DNA from: Shimia litoralis
Lineage (GTDB): Bacteria; Pseudomonadota; Alphaproteobacteria; Rhodobacterales; Rhodobacteraceae
Reading direction: 5' to 3'
Assembly: GCF_005518135.1 (NCBI RefSeq)
Contig: NZ_SULI01000003.1
Coordinates: 62,001-126,000 of the forward strand
DNA length: 64,000 nt
The notes below the pieces were generated by a model. The model was not told where the DNA came from. It searched no databases and saw nothing but the letters and a program-made list of their open reading frames with translations. The position numbers and the translations under genes are program-made. Positions 1-8,737 of the stretch are shown in pieces. Each line of letters starts with the position of its first letter. The first letter of the stretch is position 1.

Positions 1-620
1 TCCTGAGGGCCGTCCAGTTCCCGCGCATCCTGATAGGCCTTGCGCGCTTTGATGCGCTCGATATAGGCCAAAACATTCGGGAAACCGTCCATTTTGACAT
101 AATACGGCGCCGAAAACAGGTTGAAACCCATCATGGTATCCGCCGCACTAAACCCCGATGGCAGCAACCAATCGCGATCTGCTAGGGTTCGGTCCATGGC
201 CTTGAGCGTGGCCGCAAGGCGCGCCGCTTCCAGCTTCAGCACGACAGGGGCGGCCGGAGTTGGATCGCCCATAAACAAATGCTGCATATTGAGCGATGCC
301 AGAATGGACGCTTGGGTTTCTGCAAACCCAAGCCATTCCAGATAGGCCACTCGCTCTGGGTCGCCCGGCAAACGCCCCAACCCCAAGTCGGGCCGTGTTT
401 CCGTCAGATATTCGACAATGGCGCCACTTTCATAAATCGTGGTGCCATCAATCTCGAGTGCAGGCACGCGCCCTACTGGCGAAATCGCCTTGAAATTGGC
501 CGCGCGCAAAGACCCATCAGTGATCGAATACTGCTTAAGCTCGCACGTCAGCCCCATTTCCTCGAGCAGCCACAAAATGCGAAATGACCGAGAAAACGGG
601 ATATGGTGCAGCGTGATCAT
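1..620 (-). CDS. Glutathione S-transferase family protein (3' end outside window)
   Basis: The reading frame starts at an ATG at 620 and runs off the left edge, so about 206 residues are visible and the C-terminus is missing. The N-terminal thioredoxin-like half begins MITLHHIPFSRS and has the glutathione-binding ISPVGRVPAL stretch (cis-proline region) and an ESGAIVEYL segment, as in many bacterial GSTs. The second half is the helical C-terminal domain. Its start overlaps the stop of mccA in an ATGA arrangement, so the two are probably translated from one message and coupled. A role in leucine catabolism is only suggested by position. Such GSTs often conjugate or isomerise thiol adducts, but no substrate can be read from the sequence. 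Confidence 0.9.
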   Translation of the reverse strand, partial: MITLHHIPFSRSFRILWLLEEMGLTCELKQYSITDGSLRAANFKAISPVGRVPALEIDGTTIYESGAIVEYLTETRPDLGLGRLPGDPERVAYLEWLGFAETQASILASLNMQHLFMGDPTPAAPVVLKLEAARLAATLKAMDRTLADRDWLLPSGFSAADTMMGFNLFSAPYYVKMDGFPNVLAYIERIKARKAYQDARELDGPQ

Positions 621-2572
621 GCAGCGTCCTCTTGGTCTTCTTCGACCAGTTGGATCAAGGCAGCACCATCTTGGACTTGATCACCCGCAGATGCGAACAC
701 TTCGGCGACAACGCCGTCACGCGCGGCCAACAACGAATGCTCCATCTTCATGGCTTCCAAGATCGCCAATCGATCACCTTCTTTGACCTCTTGTCCTGCT
801 GTCGCAAAGACGGCCTTGACCAGTCCGGGCATCGGCGCGGAAATCACGTTTCCAGCTTCGGCCCCGGCGGCTTCACGCGCCAGCGGGTCAATGATTGCGA
901 ACTCTAGCCCATATTGGGTGTACAAAGTCACTGCCGACGGAGTTTTGGAAACAGGTGCCGCACGATCGCCATCCAGATGCCAGCCACCACCGATTTTTTC
1001 GGCTTGAACCTCAGCACCATCCAAAGAAACCAGTGCCTTGTTTGACCCCTGCATCAAAACCTTGGCGTCATATTGAACCTCATCCCGCATCAGCGACACA
1101 GACCGCTCCAAAGGCGCCCAAAGCGTAAACCCTGTGGTCTGGCCTTGCGCATCCCCATCCAAGTCCAGCGCCACCATAGCGGCCCAAGCAACTTGAGCCT
1201 GAGTCGGGGTCGGATCCGTCACAAGAGTATCAATATCGCGTGCGATCAATCCTGTATCGACCTCGCCGACAGAGAACCCTGCATGGTCACAAAGCGCCCC
1301 AAGGAAGGCAAGATTGGTGACCGTACCCCCGACCTGACACGTGTCCAATGCTGTGCGCATCCGCGACAACGCCACGGCGCGCGTTGGGCCATGTGTGATC
1401 ACCTTGGCGATCATGGGATCATAGAACGGGCTGATGGTATCCCCCGCGCGGACCCCCGAGTCCGAGCGCGCGCCGTCTGGGAATTGCAAATGCGATAGCG
1501 TCCCAGTGGCAGGCAAGAACCCTTTGGGCACATCCTCGGCATACAGACGTACCTCAAAGCTGTGTCCCTGAATCGTGAGGTCATCCTGTTGCGAAGGCAG
1601 GCTCTCGCCAGCAGCAACACGCAACTGCCATTCTACCAGATCCACACCCGTGATCGCCTCCGTCACAGGGTGCTCTACCTGCAAGCGGGTGTTCATTTCC
1701 ATGAACCAAAATCCATCTGTGCGAAGCCCGTCTGATCCATCCACGATAAATTCAACGGTCCCAGCGCCTTTATACCCGATCGCTTCGGCGGCCCGTACCG
1801 CTGCATTGCCCATCGCGGCACGCACGTCTTCGGTCATACCCGGTGCCGGGGCTTCTTCGATCACCTTCTGGTGACGGCGCTGCAACGAACAATCGCGCTC
1901 GAACAGATGTACCGCATGTGTGCCATCGCCAAAAACTTGCACTTCGATATGGCGCGGATGCTGTACAAATTTTTCGATCAACACATCTGCATTGCCAAAG
2001 GCCGTGGTGGCTTCGCCTTGGGCACTGGCAAGAGCATCCATAAAGTCAGCAGGATCTTCAACCAGACGCATGCCTTTGCCGCCGCCCCCGGCGACAGCCT
2101 TGATCAACACGGGATACCCCGTGGCATCCGCCGCACCGGCCAGATGCTCTGGGTCTTGATTGGTGCCGTGATATCCGGGCACGATGGGCACACCAGCCTC
2201 GTGCATCAGAACCTTTGCCGCATCTTTCAAACCCATGGCACGAATGGCTTTGGCGGATGGGCCAATAAAGACCAAACCAGCCGCCTCGACCTTTTCCACA
2301 AAGTCAGGGTTCTCCGACAAAAAGCCATAGCCGGGATGGATCGCCTGAGCGCCGGTTTTCAAGGCAACCTCAATGATGAGATCCCCCTTGAGATAGCTTT
2401 CAGCAGGTGCAGACCCACCGATATGAACCGCTTCATCTGCCATCGCGACGTGCTTGGACGTGCTGTCAGCATCCGAATACACGGCCACGGTTTTCACGCC
2501 CATCGTGCGGGCTGTTTCCATAACGCGGCAGGCAATTTCACCACGGTTTGCGATTAGAATCTTGTTAAACAT
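617..2572 (-). CDS. mccA: Methylcrotonyl-CoA carboxylase, biotin-containing alpha subunit
   Basis: Carboxylates biotin with ATP and bicarbonate; with MccB it converts 3-methylcrotonyl-CoA to 3-methylglutaconyl-CoA in leucine degradation. The 651-residue protein has the biotin carboxylase N-terminal domain (FNKILIANRGEIACRVM), an ATP-grasp domain with the MEMNTRLQVEHPVTE signature, a biotin carboxylase C-terminal domain, and a C-terminal biotinyl domain with EAMKM, the biotinylated lysine at about residue 609. I chose the ATG at 2572 rather than one four codons upstream because GAGG lies 6 bases before it. It overlaps the upstream membrane-protein stop by 8 bp and the downstream GST start by 4 bp. 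Assignment to MCC rather than propionyl- or acetyl-CoA carboxylase rests on the mccB and ivd neighbours. Confidence 0.93.
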   Translation of the reverse strand: MFNKILIANRGEIACRVMETARTMGVKTVAVYSDADSTSKHVAMADEAVHIGGSAPAESYLKGDLIIEVALKTGAQAIHPGYGFLSENPDFVEKVEAAGLVFIGPSAKAIRAMGLKDAAKVLMHEAGVPIVPGYHGTNQDPEHLAGAADATGYPVLIKAVAGGGGKGMRLVEDPADFMDALASAQGEATTAFGNADVLIEKFVQHPRHIEVQVFGDGTHAVHLFERDCSLQRRHQKVIEEAPAPGMTEDVRAAMGNAAVRAAEAIGYKGAGTVEFIVDGSDGLRTDGFWFMEMNTRLQVEHPVTEAITGVDLVEWQLRVAAGESLPSQQDDLTIQGHSFEVRLYAEDVPKGFLPATGTLSHLQFPDGARSDSGVRAGDTISPFYDPMIAKVITHGPTRAVALSRMRTALDTCQVGGTVTNLAFLGALCDHAGFSVGEVDTGLIARDIDTLVTDPTPTQAQVAWAAMVALDLDGDAQGQTTGFTLWAPLERSVSLMRDEVQYDAKVLMQGSNKALVSLDGAEVQAEKIGGGWHLDGDRAAPVSKTPSAVTLYTQYGLEFAIIDPLAREAAGAEAGNVISAPMPGLVKAVFATAGQEVKEGDRLAILEAMKMEHSLLAARDGVVAEVFASAGDQVQDGAALIQLVEEDQEDAA

Positions 2573-3170
2573 CTTTACCCTCATTTGATTGGGAATTTGT
2601 CGTCGCCGAGTTTATCGACGGAATATTGGCGATTGCGAAATAGGAGACGAGGATCAGAACAGCACAAGTTCCTGTGCTGATGAGCACAGACAGGAATTTG
2701 TCCACATCGAGTTGCACCAGAGCGAGAAACATCCAAACGCCAACAGTCACACTTGGGAATGCGAGGCCGCTCAAAAATCCAAACTTGTGTGCAGCCCCCG
2801 CACCGATCGGGTTGGCGTAAAAGCCATGTACACGATGGGTCGGAAATGCACTGACTGCTGTGACGATCGCACAATTTGCGGCAGTGGCCCCCAGAAGCGC
2901 AGCAAATCCGATGCAGGCCCCTGCGATACTTATGGAAATCCGAAGCGTTCTAATGCTCTCGGCAGCTTCTGCGCTTGCCTCAATGCACTCGGCACAATCA
3001 GTCATTTTAGCGACCAATGATGCCTCAGCAGTCAGAGTATACCCATAAGACGCGAACAGAAATCCGCTGAATGCCAACATCCAAAGCAGACGTTGGTTCA
3101 CCAACCCGTCTTCGTGTTCAATCTGTGAGCGCAAATGCGCCCACTCTTGATATATGTCTGGATCACTCAT
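2565..3170 (-). CDS. Four-helix membrane protein of unknown function inside the mcc operon
   Basis: I do not recognise this 201-residue protein. It has a charged cytosolic-looking N-terminus (MSDPDIYQEWAHLRSQ) and four hydrophobic segments at about residues 27-45, 79-105, 132-153 and 160-183, with two close cysteines (59 and 62) in the first loop and a polar tail. The ATG at 3170 is preferred because AAAGGGG lies 5 bases upstream; longer forms would run into mccB. It starts 33 bp after the mccB stop and its last 8 bp overlap the start of mccA, so it is almost certainly co-transcribed and coupled to mccA translation. Carboxylase operons do not usually carry a membrane gene between the two subunits. 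It could be a small transporter-like or stress protein, but nothing in the sequence fixes a role. Confidence 0.75.
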   Translation of the reverse strand: MSDPDIYQEWAHLRSQIEHEDGLVNQRLLWMLAFSGFLFASYGYTLTAEASLVAKMTDCAECIEASAEAAESIRTLRISISIAGACIGFAALLGATAANCAIVTAVSAFPTHRVHGFYANPIGAGAAHKFGFLSGLAFPSVTVGVWMFLALVQLDVDKFLSVLISTGTCAVLILVSYFAIANIPSINSATTNSQSNEGKDV

Positions 3171-3202
3171 TTCGGCCCCTTTCGACAGAAAATCGCGGCG
3201 AA

Positions 3203-4810
3203 TTACATCCGGAAAACGCCGAACTTTGTCTCTTCGATTGGGGCGCATAGGGCCGCCGACAACGAAAGATACAGCACATCACGTGTCTTGCGTGGATCGA
3301 TGATACCGTCATCCCACATCCGCGCAGAAGCATAGAGCGGGTGGCTTTGGTGTTCGAACATGTCCAGCGTGGGCTGTTTAAAGTCGGCTTCTTCCTGTGC
3401 AGACCATTCACCGCCGTTGCGCTCGATCGAGTCGCGCTTGACCGTCGCCAGAACGCCCGCAGCTTGCTCGCCGCCCATGACCGAAATCCGGCTGTTGGGC
3501 CAGCTCCACATAAAGCGGGGCTGATAGGCTCGGCCTGACATGCCATAGTTGCCAGCCCCAAAGCTGCCCCCGACAACCATTGTCACTTTGGGCACCTTGG
3601 TTGTGGCTACAGCCGTCACCATTTTGGCCCCGTGACGCGCGATCCCTTCTGCTTCGTATTTTTGCCCAACCATAAAGCCGGTGATATTTTGCAAAAACAC
3701 AAGCGGGATATTGCGCTGGGAACACAGCTCTACGAAATGCGCACCCTTTTGAGCGCTTTCTGAATACAGAACGCCATTGTTCGCCACGATCCCGATTGGG
3801 CACCCTTTAAGGTGGGCAAATCCAGTGACCAGAGTTTCGCCAAAGCGCGGCTTAAATTCGTCAAACCGGCTCCCGTCTACCACACGCGCGATAACTTCGC
3901 GAATGTCATAAGGTGTGCGCAGGCCTGCAGGCACAACGCCCAGAATTTCTTCGGGATCATAGGCCGGTTCTTCGGGGGACTGCCAGTTGACGGTTTGCGG
4001 TTTGTGGCGGTTCAGGCTTTCGACGGCACGGCGAGCCAGAGACAGTGCGTGGCTGTCATCTTCGGCCAGATAGTCCGCAACACCAGACAGACGTGTATGC
4101 ACGTCCCCGCCGCCCAGATCTTCTGCGCTGACAACTTCGCCGGTGGCTGCTTTGACCAAGGGGGGGCCCGCCAAAAAGATGGTGCCTTGTTCTTTGACGA
4201 TGATTGTCACGTCCGACATCGCAGGTACATATGCACCACCCGCCGTACAGGACCCCATGACCACCGCAATTTGCGGAATGCCTTTGGCAGACATGTTGGC
4301 CTGATTGTAAAAAATACGCCCAAAGTGATCACGGTCCGGGAACACTTCGTCCTGATTGGGCAGGTTAGCCCCGCCGCTGTCGACCAGATAGATACACGGC
4401 AGGTGGCATTCTTCGGCAATCTCTTGCGCGCGAAGGTGCTTTTTAACGGTCATCGGATAATAGGTACCGCCTTTAACAGTGGCGTCATTACACACCACCA
4501 TGACCTCTTGGCCGTGTACTCGACCAATACCGGCAATCACACCTGCAGCAGGTGCCGCGTTGTCATAGAGATCATGTGCGGCTGTTGCGCCGACCTCTAG
4601 AAATGGCGACCCTGGGTCCAATAGGTTGGCCACACGTTCGCGCGGCAACATCTTGCCACGGCTCAGGTGGCGATCTCGCGCACGCTCGCCACCGCCCTGT
4701 GCGGCTGCACGTGCAGCGCTTGCGACAACCTCGAGCGCCTCAAGATGGCCCGCGCGGTTGGCTTGGAAATCGTCAGAGCCGGTCAGGGCCTTGGATTGAA
4801 TTTTTGACAT
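3203..4810 (-). CDS. mccB: Methylcrotonyl-CoA carboxylase, carboxyltransferase beta subunit
   Basis: Transfers the carboxyl group from biotin to 3-methylcrotonyl-CoA. The 535-residue length matches the family. Features typical of the MCC beta subunit are the [20 protein letters not shown] stretch near residues 145-165, the [15 protein letters not shown] oxyanion-type glycine motif, and [17 protein letters not shown] in the second crotonase-like half. The gene starts 20 bp downstream of the LprI-like gene and is followed after 33 bp by the membrane protein gene and then mccA. With ivd a few kilobases upstream on the same strand, the set covers two successive steps of leucine breakdown. The hydratase and lyase that would follow are not in view and may lie beyond the left edge. 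Confidence 0.95.
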   Translation of the reverse strand: MSKIQSKALTGSDDFQANRAGHLEALEVVASAARAAAQGGGERARDRHLSRGKMLPRERVANLLDPGSPFLEVGATAAHDLYDNAAPAAGVIAGIGRVHGQEVMVVCNDATVKGGTYYPMTVKKHLRAQEIAEECHLPCIYLVDSGGANLPNQDEVFPDRDHFGRIFYNQANMSAKGIPQIAVVMGSCTAGGAYVPAMSDVTIIVKEQGTIFLAGPPLVKAATGEVVSAEDLGGGDVHTRLSGVADYLAEDDSHALSLARRAVESLNRHKPQTVNWQSPEEPAYDPEEILGVVPAGLRTPYDIREVIARVVDGSRFDEFKPRFGETLVTGFAHLKGCPIGIVANNGVLYSESAQKGAHFVELCSQRNIPLVFLQNITGFMVGQKYEAEGIARHGAKMVTAVATTKVPKVTMVVGGSFGAGNYGMSGRAYQPRFMWSWPNSRISVMGGEQAAGVLATVKRDSIERNGGEWSAQEEADFKQPTLDMFEHQSHPLYASARMWDDGIIDPRKTRDVLYLSLSAALCAPIEETKFGVFRM

Positions 4811-4830
4811 GGTCTTACACTTTCCGAGAG

Positions 4831-5340
4831 TTATTGGTCGCCCAATTGGGATTCAAGAAACAACGCCTGTTCAGCGGTGCGAAACATGTGACACGCCACC
4901 GAGGCCGGGCCGCCGCCCGTGCCGCCCCCCCATAGCGTACGTTGATAGATGCACGTCGCGTCGCGATAGGCGATCCACGCGCGCTGCATTTCAAGAAGCG
5001 CTTGCGCTTGGGATGGTGCCGATGATCCAACCTCTGCCATCTCGGCATCGATTGCTTCGGCGTTACTGCGCACCTGTTGGTAGGCAACATTCAATCGCGC
5101 ATCCCAGTACTGCAGTTCACTATTAAAACAGTTCCCCATTCCAACAGTCGAAGAACCGCCTTCTGATTGTTCCATGCAGATATTTGCGGATGCCCCAATA
5201 CAGTTTTGCGGGTCCGTTAGGACTGACATTTCCTGCAAACAGGTCTCTGTCGTGCTCGGGCTGAACACCGTTTCTTGTGCAGCGACTGGCATCGTGAACA
5301 CAACAACAATTGCAGCAAGGGAATAGCAGATATTCTTCAT
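4831..5340 (-). CDS. Secreted LprI/DUF1311-family protein
   Basis: A 169-residue exported protein. Residues 1-21 form a Sec signal peptide ending MPVAAQ. The mature part carries the DUF1311 (lysozyme inhibitor LprI N-terminal-like) pattern: paired cysteines, a [15 protein letters not shown] helix, then [15 protein letters not shown] and a late cysteine in [14 protein letters not shown]. Proteins with this domain are periplasmic or surface-located, and some inhibit lysozyme; whether this one does is unknown. It stops only 20 bp before mccB and probably shares its transcript, which is odd for a carboxylase operon. It is divergent from ompW, so an FNR-like box in the shared 134-bp gap could also affect it. 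Confidence 0.85.
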   Translation of the reverse strand: MKNICYSLAAIVVVFTMPVAAQETVFSPSTTETCLQEMSVLTDPQNCIGASANICMEQSEGGSSTVGMGNCFNSELQYWDARLNVAYQQVRSNAEAIDAEMAEVGSSAPSQAQALLEMQRAWIAYRDATCIYQRTLWGGGTGGGPASVACHMFRTAEQALFLESQLGDQ

Positions 5341-5402
5341 GCGCGTAGCTCCTCTGAATAATATGCCGAAAATGAAATTTGATCGCCTTGGGCGTTCAAA
5401 AG

Positions 5403-5416
5403 TTGATCTAGATCAG
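5403..5416. promoter_or_regulatory. FNR/FnrL-type binding site between ompW and the LprI-like gene
   Basis: The sequence TTGATCTAGATCAG matches the FNR consensus TTGAT-N4-ATCAA at 9 of 10 fixed positions and contains a perfect 12-bp palindrome. Its centre is about 65 bp upstream of the ompW ATG and about 69 bp upstream of the divergent LprI-like ATG. FNR control of ompW is established in enterobacteria. Direct binding here is inferred from the match alone. Confidence 0.6.
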
Positions 5417-5474
5417 TGTCTTGCCCTGCGACTCGGATCAGAAAAATTTCGTTAACTTGACGATAGGTATCATT

Positions 5475-6077
5475 ATGAAACGTACGACCACAGCAATGGT
5501 TCTTGCCACCGCTATCGTATCTCTTGCCGGTCCGCTGGCCGCCCAGTCTCAAGGGGATTGGACGGTAGGTATCGGTGTTGGATACGTTGACCCGAAATCT
5601 GACAACGGCACGCTGGCCGGTGGCGCGACAACCATCGACAGCGATGCGCGTCCAACCTTCACCGCAGAGTACTTTGTGCGCGACAACTGGGGCATCGAAC
5701 TGCTTGCAGCCACCCCGTTTGAGCACACTGCGACGATCGCTGGCGTTGGCCAAGCGACGACCAAACATCTGCCGCCCACATTGTCGTTGAACTATCACAT
5801 CCCGACCAACAGCAAATGGAAACCGTTTGTGGGTCTGGGTCTCAACTACACAACCTTCTTCGAAGAATCTTCTGCTTTGGGGAACGTTGAAATGCGCGAC
5901 AGCTGGGGCGTTGCTGCGAACATCGGTGTGGACTACGCGATCTCTGACGCTGGTTCTTTGCGCTTTAACGTGCGTTGGATGGACATCGACACAGACACCT
6001 ACCTGAACGGCGCTTACATTGGCACCGCTGAGATTGATCCTGTGGTTGTTGGCGTATCCTACGTGCACCGCTTCTGA
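5475..6077 (+). CDS. ompW: OmpW family outer membrane protein
   Basis: A 200-residue outer-membrane eight-stranded beta-barrel protein. Residues 1-22 are a signal peptide (MKRTTTAMVLATAIVSLAGP, cleaved near AAQS). The mature protein opens with QGDWTVGIGVGYVDPKSDN and has the OmpW-type ENWGIEL-like strand (RDNWGIELLAATPFEH), KWKPFVGLGLNYTTFF and WMDIDTDT, and ends VGVSYVHRF with the C-terminal aromatic residue recognised by the BAM machinery. The ATG at 5475 is chosen because it begins the signal peptide; the frame is open upstream but without a leader-like sequence. It sits in the opposite orientation inside the leucine-degradation region and ends at its own terminator. OmpW proteins are thought to pass small hydrophobic molecules; an FNR-type site upstream suggests oxygen control. 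Confidence 0.93.
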   Translation: MKRTTTAMVLATAIVSLAGPLAAQSQGDWTVGIGVGYVDPKSDNGTLAGGATTIDSDARPTFTAEYFVRDNWGIELLAATPFEHTATIAGVGQATTKHLPPTLSLNYHIPTNSKWKPFVGLGLNYTTFFEESSALGNVEMRDSWGVAANIGVDYAISDAGSLRFNVRWMDIDTDTYLNGAYIGTAEIDPVVVGVSYVHRF

Positions 6078-6084
6078 TCCTAGC

Positions 6085-6116
6085 AAAAAGACGGGTGGGC
6101 CGGATTGGCCCATCCC
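6085..6116 (-). terminator. Rho-independent terminator for ivd
   Basis: Read on the minus strand, a GC-rich inverted repeat (GGGATGGGCC / GGCCCACCC, 6093-6116) is followed by GTCTTTTT. It lies 48 bp past the ivd stop and just after the convergent ompW stop. Confidence 0.7.
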
Positions 6117-6125
6117 AATTCATGC

Positions 6126-6165
6126 ACCCCGCCTGCCCTACTTATGGGCAAGCGGGGTTTCTTTT
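6126..6165 (+). terminator. Rho-independent terminator for ompW
   Basis: ACCCCGCctGCCC pairs with GGGCaaGCGGGGT (6126-6158) and is followed by a T-rich run (TTTCTTTT). It ends at the ivd stop codon, so the two convergent genes each have a terminator in the 86-bp gap. Confidence 0.8.
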
Positions 6166-7327
6166 ATCGCTGAGCGTTCATCAATTCGCGGCCAATGAGC
6201 ATACGGCGAATTTCACTGGTGCCTGCCCCAATTTCCATCAACTTTGCGTCGCGGAAAATACGGCCCACAGGGTTGTCAGACAAGTAGCCTGCGCCACCAA
6301 ATGCCTGAACAGCCTGATGCGCCACCTTCATCGCTTCTTCGGATGCATACAGCACACATGCAGCCGCATCCTGACGTGTGACAGCACCGCGATCACACGC
6401 TTTGGCAACCTCGTAGACGTATGCACGTGCTGTATTCATCGCTGTGTACATGTCGGCAATTTTGGCTTGCATGATCTGGAAATCACCGATGGATTGCCCA
6501 AATTGTTTACGCTCGACCATATACGGCATCACTTCGTCCATACAGGCCGCCATGATCCCTGTCCCCAAGCCGGACAAAACCACGCGCTCATAGTCCAGAC
6601 CGGACATCAACACACGCACGCCTTTGCCTTCTTCGCCAAGGATGTTCTCGAATGGCACTTCCACGTCTTCAAACACCAACTCTGCGGTGTTCGATCCACG
6701 CATGCCCAGCTTGTCAAAGTGGTTGGAGGTTGAGAACCCTTTCATCGTCTTTTCAACGATGAATGCCGTCATACCTTTGGACCCCGCATCAGGGTCGGTC
6801 TTGGCATACACAACCAACGTATCCGCATCTGGACCATTGGTGATCCAGTACTTGTTTCCGTTCAATACAAAGCGGTCGTTGCGCTTTTCAGCATGCAATT
6901 TCATCGAGACAACGTCAGATCCTGCATTTGGCTCACTCATGGCCAATGCACCAACGTGTTCACCGGAAATCAGACCGGGCAGATATTTGACCTTCTGCTC
7001 ATGCGTCCCGTTCAGCTTGATCTGGTTTACACACAGGTTCGAGTGCGCGCCATAAGACAAGGCCACAGACGCAGATGCGCGTGCCAACTCTTCACAGGCG
7101 ATAACGTGCGCCAGATAAGACATTTCTGCCCCACCGTATTCTTCGGGTGTGGTAATTCCCAAAAGACCCAATTCACCAAATTCTTTCCAAAGCTCGTTTG
7201 GAAATTCATTTTTCTGGTCAATCTCGGCTGCCATTGGCTTGATCCGCTCTTGGGCAAAACGATGCACCATTTCACGCATCGCATTGACGTCTTCGCCCAG
7301 ATCGAAATTCATGGTGTGCATAAACAT
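6164..7327 (-). CDS. ivd: Isovaleryl-CoA dehydrogenase
   Basis: FAD enzyme of the acyl-CoA dehydrogenase family that oxidises isovaleryl-CoA to 3-methylcrotonyl-CoA, the substrate of MccAB. The protein has 387 residues. Family motifs seen are [15 protein letters not shown] (about 129-143), [11 protein letters not shown] (159-169), and the [10 protein letters not shown] helix with Glu247. In this subfamily the catalytic base sits in that helix rather than near residue 376, which separates isovaleryl-CoA dehydrogenase from other acyl-CoA dehydrogenases. The C-terminal [22 protein letters not shown] segment binds FAD. Two further ATGs lie within six codons of the start, so the N-terminus is uncertain by a few residues. 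It is split from mccB by ompW and an LprI-like gene, so it is probably transcribed separately. Confidence 0.95.
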   Translation of the reverse strand: MFMHTMNFDLGEDVNAMREMVHRFAQERIKPMAAEIDQKNEFPNELWKEFGELGLLGITTPEEYGGAEMSYLAHVIACEELARASASVALSYGAHSNLCVNQIKLNGTHEQKVKYLPGLISGEHVGALAMSEPNAGSDVVSMKLHAEKRNDRFVLNGNKYWITNGPDADTLVVYAKTDPDAGSKGMTAFIVEKTMKGFSTSNHFDKLGMRGSNTAELVFEDVEVPFENILGEEGKGVRVLMSGLDYERVVLSGLGTGIMAACMDEVMPYMVERKQFGQSIGDFQIMQAKIADMYTAMNTARAYVYEVAKACDRGAVTRQDAAACVLYASEEAMKVAHQAVQAFGGAGYLSDNPVGRIFRDAKLMEIGAGTSEIRRMLIGRELMNAQR

Positions 7328-7379
7328 CGCTCAGATTTCTCCCGTTATTGAACGCTTGTTCATATAACTAGGGCATGTC

Positions 7380-8720
7380 ATGCATCCAATCAAGAAATTT
7401 CCTGCTCTGCGTAGTACTACGGATATCACAATGCCTGACAAACGCCCCATTTCAACGCCCCCACTCGGGCTTGCTGAGTTGATCGCAATCGCCCTTGGCG
7501 GCATGATCGGCGGCGGAATTTTCACCATTTTAGGCCTCAGCGTCGCAACCGTTGGCGTATGGACCCCCTTGGCGATTGGCTTGGGCGGCGGCGTGGCGGC
7601 ACTGGCTGCCTACTCCTATGTGAAACTTGCGCTTTATTATCGTGATGAAGGCGCCACCTATGCGTTTTACAAGCGCAGCTTTCCTGGCCACGATCTGTCT
7701 GCCGCACTAATCGGATGGTGGGTTGTCTTTGGCTATATCGCCACAATCGCGCTCTATGCGTTTACATTTGCGTCTTATGCGACAAGCGCTTGGACCAATG
7801 ATCCATGGGTGCGCAAGGCCGTCGCAATTGCCATTATTGCCGTATTTGCCGGCATCAATGTCTGGTCCACGCGCGGAATGGGGAAGCTCGAAGATTTTCT
7901 CGTCTATACAAAAATAGCGATTCTTCTGGTTGTTGCCGGCGTCCTGTGGGGCAATGCACATAGCACCCTGCCGGATCTTTTGGGACCTGACCCCAGCTTG
8001 CCAGTGTTTGGCATCCTCACCATCGCGGCCGTGACCTTTGTCGCCTATGAGGGGTTTCAGTTGGTGATCCATGCCATGGACGAAATGCGCGACCCAGAGC
8101 ACAACATTCCACGGGCGATCTATTCCGCCGTTGCGCTTGCAACCACAGTCTATGTTGTCATCGCGATTGGTGCGATCCTGACAATCCCGTTCGAAAACAT
8201 CATTCAACATCAAGAGCATGCGCTTGCCGCTGGCGCCGGCGATGTGCTTGGGCCTATCGGCACCCAGCTTGTGATTGTCGGCGCGTTGTTGGCGACCATG
8301 AGCGCCATTTCAGGCACGCTTTTTGGCGCATCGCGCCTTATGGCTGTCATTGCGCGCGATGGATTTTTCCCCAAGAGCCTCGGTGAGCGCACAAACAGCA
8401 TCCCGCGGAAATCGGTGCTGGCAATGGCAACCCTTGCAAGCGGCCTGATCCTACTCGCGGATCTGCGCTTGATTCTTGAATTTGGATCTATCACCTTTTT
8501 GATTGTCTCAATCCTGATGGCATGGGCCAACCACGTGCACCGCGCAAAAACCAAAGCCAACCCCTTGATGACAGTGCTTGCGATGTGTGGCTTGGGATCA
8601 GGAGCTGTGCTTATTTTGATATTCGAGGCCCACCACGCGCCGATGCAATTGGTATTTGTGCTGGGTCTCTATCTTGCGCTGTCCTTAGGGGCATGGACCT
8701 TCACCCGCTTTGGCAAATAA
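7380..8720 (+). CDS. APC-family amino acid permease
   Basis: A 446-residue inner-membrane transporter with about 12 hydrophobic segments. The first helix carries LIAIALGGMIGGGIFTILG, the conserved GGMIGxGIF substrate-binding turn of the amino acid-polyamine-organocation superfamily. The later segment VTFVAYEGFQLVIHAMDEM with the DEMRDPEHNIPRAI loop is also typical. The ATG at 7380 has AGGG 6 bases upstream; an ATG at 7431 would leave 17 residues before the first helix and is the main alternative. It is divergent from ivd (52 bp between starts) and convergent with the aminotransferase gene. The substrate cannot be told from sequence; branched-chain or other neutral amino acids would fit the neighbourhood, but that is a guess. 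Confidence 0.9.
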   Translation: MHPIKKFPALRSTTDITMPDKRPISTPPLGLAELIAIALGGMIGGGIFTILGLSVATVGVWTPLAIGLGGGVAALAAYSYVKLALYYRDEGATYAFYKRSFPGHDLSAALIGWWVVFGYIATIALYAFTFASYATSAWTNDPWVRKAVAIAIIAVFAGINVWSTRGMGKLEDFLVYTKIAILLVVAGVLWGNAHSTLPDLLGPDPSLPVFGILTIAAVTFVAYEGFQLVIHAMDEMRDPEHNIPRAIYSAVALATTVYVVIAIGAILTIPFENIIQHQEHALAAGAGDVLGPIGTQLVIVGALLATMSAISGTLFGASRLMAVIARDGFFPKSLGERTNSIPRKSVLAMATLASGLILLADLRLILEFGSITFLIVSILMAWANHVHRAKTKANPLMTVLAMCGLGSGAVLILIFEAHHAPMQLVFVLGLYLALSLGAWTFTRFGK

Positions 8721-8737
8721 TATCGCCGCCGCCAAAC

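Noticed and set aside
3812-4600. 262-codon open frame on the plus strand opposite mccB
   Set aside because: It is antisense to a certain gene, its translation is Cys/His/Arg-rich with no domain, and no ribosome site is seen. GC-biased codon use in mccB explains it.
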